Source: Quillaja saponaria
Lineage: Eukaryota > Streptophyta > Magnoliopsida > Fabales > Quillajaceae
Direction: 5' to 3'
DNA length: 64,000 bases
NCBI GenBank assembly: GCA_029379385.1
Contig: CM055606.1
Location: 868,001 to 932,000 of the forward strand
Within the stretch, counting starts at the first letter, position 1. Every line of letters starts with the position of its first letter. The notes below the pieces were generated by a model. That model saw nothing but the letters and a program-made list of their open reading frames with translations, made no database searches and had not been told where the DNA came from. This document shows positions 12,901 to 25,800 of the stretch, one piece after another. The position numbers and the translations under genes are program-made.

Positions 12901-14804
12901 GCCATTTTTTTTTTTTTATAGAGCAACTTCATCAATTGGTTCTGCTGTATTGTCAATAGCGGCAGAATGAAAATATCCAGGAGCTCCCCTAAACACTTAG
13001 CTTTTCATGAGTTCATGGCAACCTATTTTTCTTGCCTGAAATTACTGTTAATGGTACTTTTCATTCTCAAATCTACTTGGTGTTTGATAAAGTGCACTTT
13101 TGAACAGATTGAAAGTCGCAGGAGGTTTCGGATCATCCGGTCTTGGGATCAAGATGGGTGAGTTGTCACTCGGTGTTGAAGTTAATAACTTCTTTTTCTA
13201 TTAATATGTTTTCTGGGTTAAAAGACTTCATACCTTCCTAATTTTTCACAGGTATCGTGTTGCAGAGATTGAATGGGTACAAGATAGTATCCCACCGGAA
13301 GGGACAAGAGAGAGAGAAGATGTAAGTTCACTACAAATTTGGCTCCCATTTGTTTGTGCATGCTGAAAAGCTACATGCAATCGTTATGATTTTCAGAGAT
13401 AGTTGAAGCTTGAGGCATGGATAGCTATAATATCTTACCGGACAGTGATCTAAAAATTCTTTTGGAGCTTAAAGTTTAAACTATTTCCTACTTATCAAAA
13501 AGAAAAAAGTTTAAATTATATCCTATATTTTGCACAATAGGTATATATGCCCACTTTGCCATCTCAGATTTTGGCCTTGGCTGCCATTTGTAGCTTTCAA
13601 CAGCTTGTACTGATTTGTGGAACCTGATGGGTGTTGTAACTCATAACACAAACTGATTCACCACACTTGAAGATATCTGAACTGAGGTTGTTCTTGCATG
13701 CTATTCCGGGTTGTACTGCAAAATATGCTGACAATGGGGACCAATATCTATATGTTTACAGTTACAGGAATTAACATATAATGCGGCAGAATATGCTCAG
13801 TCATGGATAAGAAGGGCAAAAGAAGCAGCAAGACTTGGTAAAGTATTTAAATCATAATGATCCTATCAAGTTGGCTTATTGTTTCAGCAAACGGCTTCCT
13901 CAATATTATACTGTGGCTGAAATTTGTTACATCAATCAGTTCTGAGTTAAAACTAATGTTCTTGTTATGCCCATGTGGAGGGAGTTTCCTTGAAAATCTA
14001 GGCGGATGTTGTTTACTCTGCTTCCATGAAATGTTAAATTTTGAGTATTTTGTAGTCACTTTTTTATTGCTGGAAATGATGTCAAGAACTGCAATGAGAT
14101 CTGCATTGTATTGTATTTTATTGGTACAAAGTAGTGTGAGTGTCCATTTGCACTATCATGGAGATTTTTCTTGCATCTCCACAATTTAGTGCTTAAGCTC
14201 TTGATTCTTAATTCTTATACAGATCAAAGAAGACTTGAGAAACTTATTAATCTGGAAGCAATGATGCCCACACCGCTAGATCCTGAATACTTCAGTTTTT
14301 GGGTGCAGTTTTTCTTCTTTAATCAAAATACTATCTGTTGATTATATATATATATTTTTCTTTTCTTTTCTTTAGATATGATGCTAATGTCTGCTTGGTT
14401 GCAGCTGACTACCCTATCAAATCGGAGGCCTTCAGAAAGATTGGATATTCTGCGCATACAAGATACCAGAGAGGTACCGAAACACTTGTTAGATGTTATT
14501 AGAAAATCCAAAGTATGTGTCCCCGTCTGGAAAATTCTGATTTCTATTATTTCATGGCATCTGTTGGAACATAGACCATTAAATATCTTGTTCAGTATAT
14601 TAAGTCGGATGATAAGATATATCTATTCCTGTTAATCCATAGATAAAAATGCTTTCTAGGTCACTTTATGCTTAATAGTTGCTTGTCATTGTTAGTTTTC
14701 TCATCTTAAAATTTATTTTACCTATTTGATTTCCTATCCTTTAGAGGATTAGACGAGGCTTGATTTATCTCAGAGCAGCGGAACAGGGTTGCCGAATTCA
14801 GTGA
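6902..14804 (+). CDS. LONRF-type protein: TPR, RING finger and LON N-terminal domain (18 exons)
   Basis: Exons: 6902-6976, 7955-8056, 8804-8886, 8996-9080, 9176-9262, 9773-9834, 10017-10210, 10289-10349, 10786-10963, 11770-11808, 11918-11979, 12098-12134, 13108-13157, 13252-13321, 13762-13837, 14223-14302, 14405-14473, 14745-14804. Every intron is GT-AG, and the 1470 nt encode 489 residues. Residues about 30-190 look like TPR helices ([21 protein letters not shown], then [18 protein letters not shown]). A C3HC4 RING uses C199, C202, C214, H216, C219, C222, C233 and C236. From about 282 ([27 protein letters not shown]) to the end is a LON substrate-binding domain without the Lon ATPase or protease. 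By family this is a probable cytosolic E3 ubiquitin ligase that recruits substrates through TPR and LON. The start at 6902 is uncertain, because an in-frame AUG at 6758 would add 48 residues. The longest introns (1, 2, 9 and 12; 747-978 bases) show no gene inside. Confidence 0.93.
11251..11397. repeat. tandem duplication in intron 9 of the LONRF-type gene
   Basis: The copies at about 11251-11332 and 11333-11397 share GAGGATAAA, TTATCAATCTTATAGTTA-like, TATTTGTATGG-like and AATTCAAGAC blocks. The second lacks about 15 bases. It is noncoding. Confidence 0.75.
11539..11594. repeat. 28-bp tandem duplication in intron 9
   Basis: Two adjacent 28-base copies differ at two positions. They begin GAATTATAAA and end GTTATATGTGT. 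They look like a recent local duplication with no evident role. Confidence 0.85.
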
Positions 14805-16804
14805 TACAAGTCACTAAGAAAGTCAGATCCCCCTCATGCAGGCCGAAGCTTTCGTTTGAACAGAAACACTTGTCCTAGTAGTGAAGCATTATTTACACAC
14901 TATGATCGAAAGTTATAAATAATTATTCATTTAACAGGGAAATTCAATATTCTTTGCCCCTCAAGTTAATTTGTAGGGGCCCTTTTTGTTGTAACATGCT
15001 TTTTGGCTCATCTTTCTCAGTTATGAATGTATTGAATTTGTGAAATGTTTTTTCACTAATCATTCTCGGTTGTGCATGTTTGTCTTTTAGTAAATTTGTG
15101 AATTTCCAGTAATCATTCTCGGTTGTGATTGTTTGTCTTCTAGTGCTTCTTAATACTATGTTCCCCTTTCCCACACATTTACATGATACCATATATTTCT
15201 ACTAATCTTATTTTCCTGTTTTAACACCTTGTTTTTTACTCTTTTAAGTAGTTGGATTTGGATAGCATGTATTCTTTTTCCTTTCTTTGATTTAAATTAT
15301 TACAGGAAATATGGAGAGCTAAGGAATTTTTTTCTCAACAGAATCTAATTTCTTATGAAGATAACAAAAACTAGTTTCAGCTAAGAAATTTTTTCAAAAA
15401 AAATAATTTTCTGACGCAATAAAAATAGCCTAAGTAAAAGGAAAAAAAATTAAATCTGAATATCGGTTCAATCATTTTATTTCATGTCTGAGCGAAAAAA
15501 AAAAAAAAAAAAAATTATCATTTTCTTTCATGGCATCATTCTGGCTTACTAGTTACTTCAAAGAGTCATCCCCATTGGACAGAATCTGACACCTTAACGT
15601 CTAATTTTCATTGGATATGTAACTCAATCCTCAATTGTCTTATTCAATGAGTCATCCACGTTCTACAGGATTGAAAATTGATGTATACTTGAGAGACTAA
15701 AACACATAATTAAACCCTAAGCATAATGTAAACAGCCTGCGTAACAATGCTAGTTGGACGACTCTTTCCTGTACATCTACCAGGGAGAATATCAACGAAA
15801 GCAACAATGTCACTTGCACACCTTTTTGTTCCCCTCTAGTAACTTTCTCTTGCTTGTAACATAGTCATCATGTGGTGATGCATGATTTATAGTACAACCT
15901 GGTAAAATGTTGTCCACGGTAATAAAATGTTTCAAAATGAATAAAAAACCAACAGCATGATAAAGAAAAAAAATAGCAGAAATGAAACTCCCAAGTGAGA
16001 CAAACAAATGACACTTTGATGAATGCGTATTTCACAACGAATGAAACAAGTAGTTTCTAGATATTGTTGCCTATATTTCTCTTTTATCACAGCTACACTA
16101 CAAAGACCTGTCTTCTAATTCCTATTCCTTAACCTGAGATCTATACAACGTGTTGATGCTTTCCTACAAAAATCTGAATTTGGGAAAATGAAAACTAACT
16201 TTTTACAGGAGAAAGAATAGGATCCTATGTGAGGGGGTTAGTGCTTTTTACACGGTTCCATTGTACAGTTGGACTCTGCTTTGTAATCCCAGAAGCATCC
16301 GCTCTGGTGCTGGCAAAATGGTGCCAAATGAATGGTGAAAGCCGAAGCCAATTCTACTGCAATAAAAGACATGTCCAACACTACAAAATATCTGCTTGAA
16401 AAGAAGCCAGTGGGGCCTGATCGATCATCCTCATAGAGGTCACTTGATGCAGGTCCATGTTCCATCAAAGTACCACCTCTTCTTGGATTAAACTTGGTCT
16501 TTCTATTGTGTTTCCACGAGATAGATCAGTTGGCATGATATTCTGATTCAAAAAGGCATGAACACTTGAGTCTGCTGCACAATCCATTGGTCTGCACTTT
16601 GCAGGCCTCGAGAATGTGCCACCTCAACAAAATCACCTTTAAAGGCTTATCATTGCACAAGCACTGCAAAAAGGGAGCCTTCTGAGATGGGTCCTATAAG
16701 CATTGCGTTTTGGCAATGATTCAGTTACCAACACTCTGGCCGACCTCTGCTCTTAGGCAAGAGCTCGTTTTATGATTCAACAAAGATGATAACCAAAGCT
16801 TCAC
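14805..16804. other. convergent 3' regions of the LONRF-type and formin genes
   Basis: The two genes end tail to tail 2.0 kb apart. The LONRF-type 3'UTR begins at 14805, and a canonical AATAAA on the + strand lies near 15419. The formin 3'UTR begins at 16804 and runs leftward, and I found no clear AATAAA for it. A 35-base direct repeat containing CATTCTCGGTTGTG occurs at about 15057-15091 and 15110-15144. Open frames here (for example 16238-16468, minus) show no family signature and probably lie in the formin 3'UTR. Confidence 0.6.
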
Positions 16805-19800
16805 TTATCTGGCACTCTTATTTGTCAGGTTACTGCCCTTACCCTTCTCCATCTCAGCCTCCTTCTGAGCTTTCTTCTTCTCCAACTCAGCCTGTTTGAT
16901 ATTCTCTTCATGTGCTTTCCGAAATAACCTTATAAAATTTAAGAGAGTCGCAGTGACTGTAATCATTGAAAAAAAGAAGCAATAAATAAGGAGTCATACA
17001 ACATAAAAGAAAAATAACTAAAAAGGGAGCACTCATTACTAGGAAATTGTGAAACTTCATTCCACCTACTCTGATCTTTCATCCTTCAATTTAACTCTTA
17101 CTTATTCATCAGGTTAGTTTTACACTTCTCCCTGTTTACTGAAGACTATGTATTTCAATGTAATGTACATAGGAGGTATGCAAATTTCCTTGCTTAACAT
17201 GTTGACATAAATCCTCATCTCTAAAATAACCCTTTTCTTGGAACATGCATAGTGTTCTGAGCAATAGATGTACGTATACAATCATAAAAGGAAAGAAAAA
17301 TGAAAATTTTTGACAAACTTTGAAGAGATGTATACCATAGTCTCATACAACTGAATACAACAGTCAAAACACAATGGCCATTGATTATACAATCACACTA
17401 AATAAAAAAGTAAATATTAATCCTCACTACCTTGCTCAAATGGGCAACGGGCAGGATCCTCGCCAAAATATAGTGCCAGTGCATCTGCATTTCTACCCTG
17501 CCGCACAGACATATATATGATTACATTGCTTATCACCAAAACAAAGAAATAACTAGACTATACTTTGGCCCCTATAGTTTCACATGAAATTCACTTAGGT
17601 CTTTTAGTTCGATGTGATTAATGTGGTCCCTATACTTTCTTTAAAAAAGTTGATGTGATCCCTCCCGTTTCCTGTGGTTTAAATTAAACTATACATTGGC
17701 AGAGGAAATGCTTTGCTATTTATTTTTTATTTTTGATAGGACAAAGAGAATTTCTTTTTCTTTTTTTTTTTTTTGGAAAGAAAGAAGTACAAGGGAATAA
17801 GAAGTCCTCCTGAGTATAACAAAAATAGTAAAGAAGAATTTAAGCTTAAAACAATAAGGCTCTCAGATCGTGTTGCATATCTACTAAAGAAACACCGCGG
17901 AAGGCTCTTGAAGCAGAACACCAAAGGGAAGCGAAGAAAACAATCTTATCACAGATGAGATGCTATATGAGACAATGATCATTTTGAATTATTTAAGTGC
18001 ACCTGAGGCATGATATTTTACATAGGGTATAAGTGCTGCAGCAGTTAAATCAGACCTTGAGTGCACTCATGTCATCTAAAAACAACAGATTAAGGTAAGG
18101 AGGTGTTTGCACTGTGAGCACGATAATAAAATATTTCGTCAGCCAGTGTAGGATCAATTTAAAAGAGTAAGATAATGGGAACACATTGACTTTTTCATAA
18201 ACTACAAGGGCCACATTGATTAAATTCAAACTAGAGGGGCCAAAGTATATTTTGCTTACATAGATATAAATTAGCATGAAAATGGTGATTGAAATCTTTT
18301 TCTACAATTTGATAATGCACCAGAGACAGTTAAGAATCTTACCACTACAGAATATAGATTTGTTACAGATGCTGCCTCTGTCTCAGCAACACCAATGAAT
18401 TCTTTTAATGTCTAAAAGGAACAACAAAGATTTTATTGTTGTGAATACAAATCATAGAATGAAATGGAGCCAAAATAATTTCAAAAAAGAAGAAGAAAAA
18501 ACTCAACTATACAAATTATTGTTATTCTATAAGGCACACAAAATAAATATTAAGATCTTGAGCATTATAGAATATGAACTGCAGGCCACCAAAATACCAA
18601 CATCAACTCAATAAAAACCCCATAGTCACTTCGGATCCTTGGGACTATAATAATAACCGCAGTACCATTACTTATGTAGCTTCTACGTTACAGAAAATAT
18701 GGTTTCAAAGCTGTGTCGATTAATTTCCACAGTAAATTCCATGGAAAGTTCCATCTCAAGAAGAGTAATTTTCTCTTTCCCGGTAAATCAAATGAAATGC
18801 ACCCAGTGGGTTGTGAAGTGTGAACCAATGATTGCACCCTCCACCCATTACTTAGAAGCAAGGTACTTGTATGAGATTATAACCCATTTTGGTGGGTCTC
18901 ACCTAATAGCTTAAGTTTTTAGGTGGAATGTATCTTTGATATGATATCAGAGCCTATATGACCACTTTGTCAGGAGTTCAAACCTTGTTGCCACTTATTC
19001 AAAAACATATAATTAGAATTTAAGCACAAGGTATGAGAAGGGCATGTGCATTCTCCATGCTAACAAGCCTAATGGGCTTGCGCATATTGGGGCGTGTAAG
19101 AGATTATAACTCATTCCTAGTACCTCACCTAATAGCTTAAACTTTTAGGTGGAAATTATATAGGAACACATGAAAACACATGAAAACATATAATGAAATA
19201 CATATTATAGTAGTTGTAAATACCCAACATGATTAATTTAGTATATAGAATGCTCATAAATACATACCAAAATAAAACCTTAACATATACACAAACTAAA
19301 GGAAACTATCAAATTACAATTCCATCCAACCATAACATTAGGATGCTTAGAAAGCTTTTATATATATATATATAATTCATGTAAAACAGTTACATAAAGC
19401 AAGATTTTTTTAATAAGAAAATAATATTATTTCCATCAAATTTTATCGAAATCAATCAATTTCAAACGAAAACTGGACATTTCCTATGAAGACAACCGAA
19501 ATGATTCACCAATTTCAATGAAAACGACATCATTTCCACCAAAATTTTATTGTTTCATTTCGAATGGGGTGTTTCGCTTCCATAATAATGGAAATGAAAA
19601 CGATTTTACCGTTTCAGTGAAAACGAAAAGAATTTTAATTCCTTGCTTAGAAGAGGAATGTGCCATAGATTGAAAGGTCACAAGTCACTAAGGGGGAAAT
19701 ATGATGAATTTTGAACTGCGTTTTGTGAATTAAAATTTCCAATTACAATCTCACCAAAAGGTGCATGGGTAAGGGAAAACACTAACTAAATGGTAACAAC

Positions 19801-22800
19801 ATCATGGTGTTCTACAAACATGATCTGGATAAACCATTATTATATATTTGTTTCTTACTCCTTATTGAGGAAACAATTTTCCTTGTTTTTATTTTATTTT
19901 TCATCTAAATGGAAATCAAAGCATGAAGTAAAATGCTACACACCTTACGGAATAGTTCAGATACAGGACCATCATTTTCTGATGCAACAAGTTCCTGCTT
20001 AAGCTTTTCTAAACCCTTAATTATTGCCTGCATTTCTTCAGCTAATGATTTCAATTGTATCTGCAAGGAAGCAGCATCCGATTAAGACAAAATGTAACCA
20101 TGTTAGAGATAAATAATAACAGTATAACTAAAAACATATGAGCACCTTTGATGCGGCTTCAAGACTAATAAGGTCCAGGTGAAAACCAAGAAGACCAGGT
20201 GACTTTTCTGCTATAACCTGGAGCACCAAAACGGAAAAGAAAATACTTTATCTACAGAGCATCATTTTTTTTAAGTTGCAATTGAGAAATTTTACCTTGC
20301 AAAGATAATGCATCAGTGTCATCTTACTGTTAGAAGCACGAGTATCAGTGAGCTTTAAAAGACTGTCCAACTTGAATCCTACCGCAGACCCTGTACAATG
20401 GATTTATATTGGACACTTCATATTGGAAAATATAGTGAAAATTTACATCAGATCAGATCCAAAAAGAAATAAGACACATTAAACCATAATGGATGATCAA
20501 TCAAGGAAAACTCCAGATAACCTAATAGTCTAATTACTTAATATCTGAATAATATATATCCAAGTACTATGTATGTTTGTGGCCTTAATTCCTAAATATG
20601 CACGCACAGAGAAGTACATGCTATAGTGCTAGTGTCCTTGGAACAATATATGTTCTAAACAGGTTCCAAAATACAAATCCAGAGACCAGTTCTAGGGAAT
20701 TACATCAGCAATCAATCATGAAGTGAGTGCAAAGCACGTACTACCGAGAATAAGACACAAGCATTTCCCACCATGTCCCTATCCCCACCCAAGAAAACAA
20801 GAAAGAAAAACCATGATGACACATCAGTTTCTATATTGCTGGCACTTTAGCTTTTTAGTAAATTCATCTGACACACTAAAATTCAATTCTAAATTACACA
20901 TATGCTGACTAGATACCATGTATACAAAAATATTTCTAGCATTACTGTTGTACCCAAAATACAATATACTCTTGTCATTCAGACACCTACATTAATGAGC
21001 CCACCTCAACTAATTATGGGGCATTCTTTTGAGAAGATAACTCTCTTAGGGTTAATTTGGTATGTAGGAATGACTATTTTATCTATACATGATTCCATAA
21101 AATAAACATTTTTTTATTTGGTACATTTTTAATTTCAAAATACTCATTCCATTCCGGTCATTTTATTCTATAGAAATAGGAATCCTCAAACCCACCTAGG
21201 AGGTGAAATTGTTCATTTCTATTTTTATAAAATCGATTTAGTTTAGTTAAATGACAAATAAACTATTTTATCCCATAAAATAAATAATTAAATAAAAAGT
21301 TGAATGTTAATAACATACTAATATTAAAAATAAATAATAAAAATATTTAATTTAGTCAAATAACAAAAATATTTTTCGTATCACATTAAATAAAATAAAA
21401 TTATGTAAAACATAAAAAATTAATTATAGATAAAAATAATAATAAATCAATTCATTTTAGTCAAATGACAAAAATATATTTCAAATCATGGTAAATAATA
21501 TAATTATAAATAAACAAATTATATTAAATAAATAAATTAGTTAAGTAATTTAAACTAAAATATTAATAAATAATAAAAATAAGAAACAATAAATCATAAA
21601 ATTAATTATTTAATAATAAATCATTTACAATTTTATAAAAAATTAAATTAAAAAATTAAGAAATATATATATATATATATATTTCATAAATTATATTACA
21701 TTTTTATTACTTTATCTATTGAGAGATATTTTTGACATTTTAACATAATTTTCATATTATTTCATGTCTAAAAACAATAGTACAAAATGATTATTCCTCA
21801 CTGACACTACCAAACAATAGAATAAAATGATTATTCCATTCCACTGCATTCATTTTCTATTCTTTTTTCCAGTCCAATTCCGCAAAAATTATTCATGCGT
21901 ACCAAACTAGTCCTTAATACTTCTATTTCATTCTGTTAACTCTCACATTCCTTTCCCATCAATCTCTTCTCTTTCATTCAATATTCCACAATGATAGGCA
22001 AAAAAATTTATCTCCAAAATCTCAATTTCCTGCTTGGATTTTGAAAAAACTTATCATGAAAATCCTAGTTATTTCTCCCTCTCTTATGGTCTCCCTTAAT
22101 TTTTTTTGTTTTATTACTCAATTGGAAGATAAGAAAAAGATTATTTTGTTTCAATATCAACCCATATTGTTCCTTTATTTTTTTCAAAGCAAGTTTCTTT
22201 CATGGGATTTGCCTTTTTTGCTTTGAAAATTGGATTTTTCTATTCCCAATCTTAGGATTTTCTTTTCAGTTTCTTCTAGTAGGATATGATCATCCTAATT
22301 AGGGCCATTAGGCCACTGCAACTGTGCCTGTTCTTAAATTCTTGCTAGTTAAGGAATTTTTGTTGGGCATCTGAATTTTTAAGTGCTCTAGTTGAAGAAG
22401 AGGAAATTGAGATTTTGGAGGCCAAAATTTTGCCAATCATTGTGAAAGAAAGAGGAGAAATTGCTGGGAAAGGAATATTTCTCGTTAACAGAGTTAGGTT
22501 GAGTTTGCTAATGCTTTTCAAAAGGGTAATTTGACTTTTAAAAAGTTATAGCACCTAATTATTGTTTAGTTAATTTTTATTTTTTAAAAAAAATACTTTT
22601 TCTACTACTTTTAAAAAGTCATAGATACTTTCAAAAGCACCTCAAGTAATGCTTTTAAAAGCTAGTTATGGCTTTTTCAAATTTAAAAGTACAAAAATCA
22701 CCTTATTAATTTTAAAAAATTACCAAATATATTTTCAATTAATTTATAAATCATTAAATTTTTCTTTATAAATATATCCTTAATTAATTATGTCTATTTT

Positions 22801-25800
22801 TGTCATTTTATACATTCACAATAGCTTATGATTTGTTTTACCAAACATTTTGTTTATTACTTTTACTACCCGCAACAACTTTTATAAAATATTTACCAAA
22901 TAGGGTTGCTGTGACTTTTTGACAGCTGTTTTTTCATAGCATGAAAGTTACAGTAACTTTTTAAAAGTCACAACATTACCAAACCAAGCTTTAGTCTCTC
23001 AAAAGCTTGTCACATAATTAGATGAGTTGGATTCATTAATACATGTGTCTTATTTTAAATGGGAATAGTATGTATTTTAGGTACTACAGTAGTGCTAAAA
23101 AAAAATTTCACGTATACAACACTCTCTCCCAAAATCAGGCCATATGTATTCTCTCTACAATAACTTTTCACTTTCCTAATAACTTCAATTTCTTATAAAT
23201 TTACTATAATCAAGTGGCAAAAAGGTCAAATTATTGCCCCACACTCCTTATGATACTGACCACAAATTATTATAGCAATATAGACTCAAGCATAACATGT
23301 GTAAGAATTGCTAATAAGCAGAATGGGTAAGAAATGAAAACCGTAATTAATGGGCTAAATTATAAAAAAAATCTAAACGTTTCTATATTAAAGTTAAAAC
23401 ATAACTTGATTTGGTAATAATTTTCACTTATTTATTAAAATTTCCATTTAAGTCCTAAAATCTCTCAAAATCTAAATCATATCTAATAAACGTATATTAA
23501 TTTGTAATTACAAGAAGAAGCATAACGGGTAAGAAATGAAAATTGAAATTAATGGGCTAAATAAAAAATAAAAAAATCCAATTGTTTCTATATTTAAGTT
23601 AATACATAACTTAATTTGGTAATGGTTTTCTCTTATTAAAATCCATGTAATTCCTACAATCTCTCAAAATCTAAATCATATCTAATAGACGTACATTAAT
23701 TTGTAATTACAAGAAGAAGCATAACGGGTAAGAAATGAAAATTGTAATTAATGGGCTAAATAAAAAATAAATAAATAAATCCAAACGTTTCTATATTGAA
23801 GTTAATACATAACTTAGTTTGCTTATATTATTTTTTTCTATTTAATAAAAAATTCATGTATTTCCTGAAATTTTGTTTCATAAATTGTTGTGGCTCAATT
23901 GCATCTTCCAAACAGCTTTTCATTTTTTGCTTTTTACATATGCCTATATATGAAAAGATTACAAGGAATTCATTTACTTAATATGTTTTTATTGCATACA
24001 TCTCTTGCAGACGAAACTTCAAGGTTGCAAGTGATTGGATTTTGTCAAATGTATAAATGTATACGTGTAACATACTTAGTCTTTTTCTTATGTTTGAAGA
24101 TCTTGCGTTAAAAGAGAGCTTTTGGATAATTGGTTCGAAGTATGATGTTTATAAGGTTTTCCTTCCATACTAAAAGCAATATTTATATTCATTATTTTAT
24201 TTCAAATAGTTATGGAGAGGTTATTCAAGCAAGAGTTTTAGGATTTTGAAAAATATATAAAATATCCAAGAATAATAAAAACAAAGATCCAGTTGAATAG
24301 CTTAGTGAAATCTCTAGAATGTTAATAATTATTATAATATAGAGTCTTCCATTATGAGGTACTTCAAGCATGTATTAAGTGATCGTCTATTTTTATTTTT
24401 ATTTTAAATTCATGTTTGGAATTCCAAAAGACAAAATAAATAAATTAAAAACACCAATAAATCAAAAAAAAAAAAAAAAAAGTGAAGAAACATTTATGAA
24501 ATTTTAAATTATAATTTCATCTTTTAGGAAATGTCATAATATTATATTCTCAATAATTAAAAAAAAAATGTTTCAATCTGTGCACTCACAGATGTTGGGT
24601 TCATCTAGTTAATAATAATACTCAACTCAAGTCTCAACTAAGCCTTAGCTTCAACAAAAAATATAGAGACTGCTGTTCTGGACAGTCATTTCTTTTGCCA
24701 ATATAGCTGTCCTACCAAAAGTTCCTTTTACCAATAGACTCGTTGAACATGCACAGAACTCAAAGGTAATAATAAAATAATAAGAACATAACAGAAATAA
24801 TAGCATACCCCTTGCAGTCCCTTGATTCAATGTATTCCCCAGATAAAGAATTTTCTTCATGATCTCTTTCAGCTTAACAGATTTCCGAACCTGTTAGCCA
24901 AAAAAAAGGTATTTAAGGTCAAAGAATTATGTAGAAACTGCACAGAAAATTAGTTTTGTGCCTGGCGTACCTCTTCGCATGCAAAATTAACAGTGTTTAA
25001 ACTCTTTTTAAATTCTGAAATCTGAAAAAGAGATGAAAAATATGAGAACTGCTGCAAAAATACTTATATCTGAAAAGTCATACGAAAAGCACTAGAAGAC
25101 CATACTTGAGAACTAAACTGAATCTTGAAAGAAAACACTCTTAGTTTTGATTCAACCCGAGGCACTTTCATCAGCTCCAAGAAAAACTGAAACATAACCA
25201 AATGTAGCTAAGAATATGATTCTAGATAAGTTTAAATTACAAATTAGAGGGATAATATAAGAAATAGACCAGATTATCTATCACAAACAATGGTATGTCA
25301 AAACAATGTAAAGGCACTGGCTGAATCCCATGTGAAGTTTCAAAATACCCTAAAATGATTGTAAGTAGTAACTAATACAATCATAACCAGTCTGCAACTA
25401 ACCAACTAGGAGACGATTTGCATTACAGCAACCTATGAAGAACCATAACTTCTGTCAGAGCTTACTAACTTAATCTTGACCAGCATTCACCTTGCCTTCA
25501 CAGATACATTTTCTTTACCATTTGATTTGACTACTCGCTCCAATGATACTGATTTTTGTTAATACCGCAAGTAGAAAGTAACTACTGATTATTCTAATCA
25601 TAAAGTATGCATTTATACTTCTATAACAATATAACACCAACATCATATTCGGTTCACTTTTCCATGGAGCAAGCTTGTATGGGATACAACAGGTGACCAC
25701 AGAATATATATTTATATACACGCACACATATAAGATGCATCCATATGGAAAAGACCTAAGAATCTTCCAATCCATTCTTTAGAATTCTTTTCGGAGCTAA

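Larger units (their letters stand above)
20391..24808 (-). other. formin intron 11 (4.4 kb)
   Basis: This intron splits the glycine codon that joins exon 11 (LNQGTARG) to exon 12 (SAVGFKLDSLLKL). It holds two MITE-like elements (21049-21913 and 22497-22990) and a tandem array (23318-23880). The rest is AT-rich, with no exon-like segment that I recognise. Confidence 0.8.

Noticed and set aside
16238..16468. 76-residue minus-strand frame downstream of the formin stop
   Set aside because: It lies after the formin stop codon, probably in the 3'UTR, and has no family similarity that I can see.
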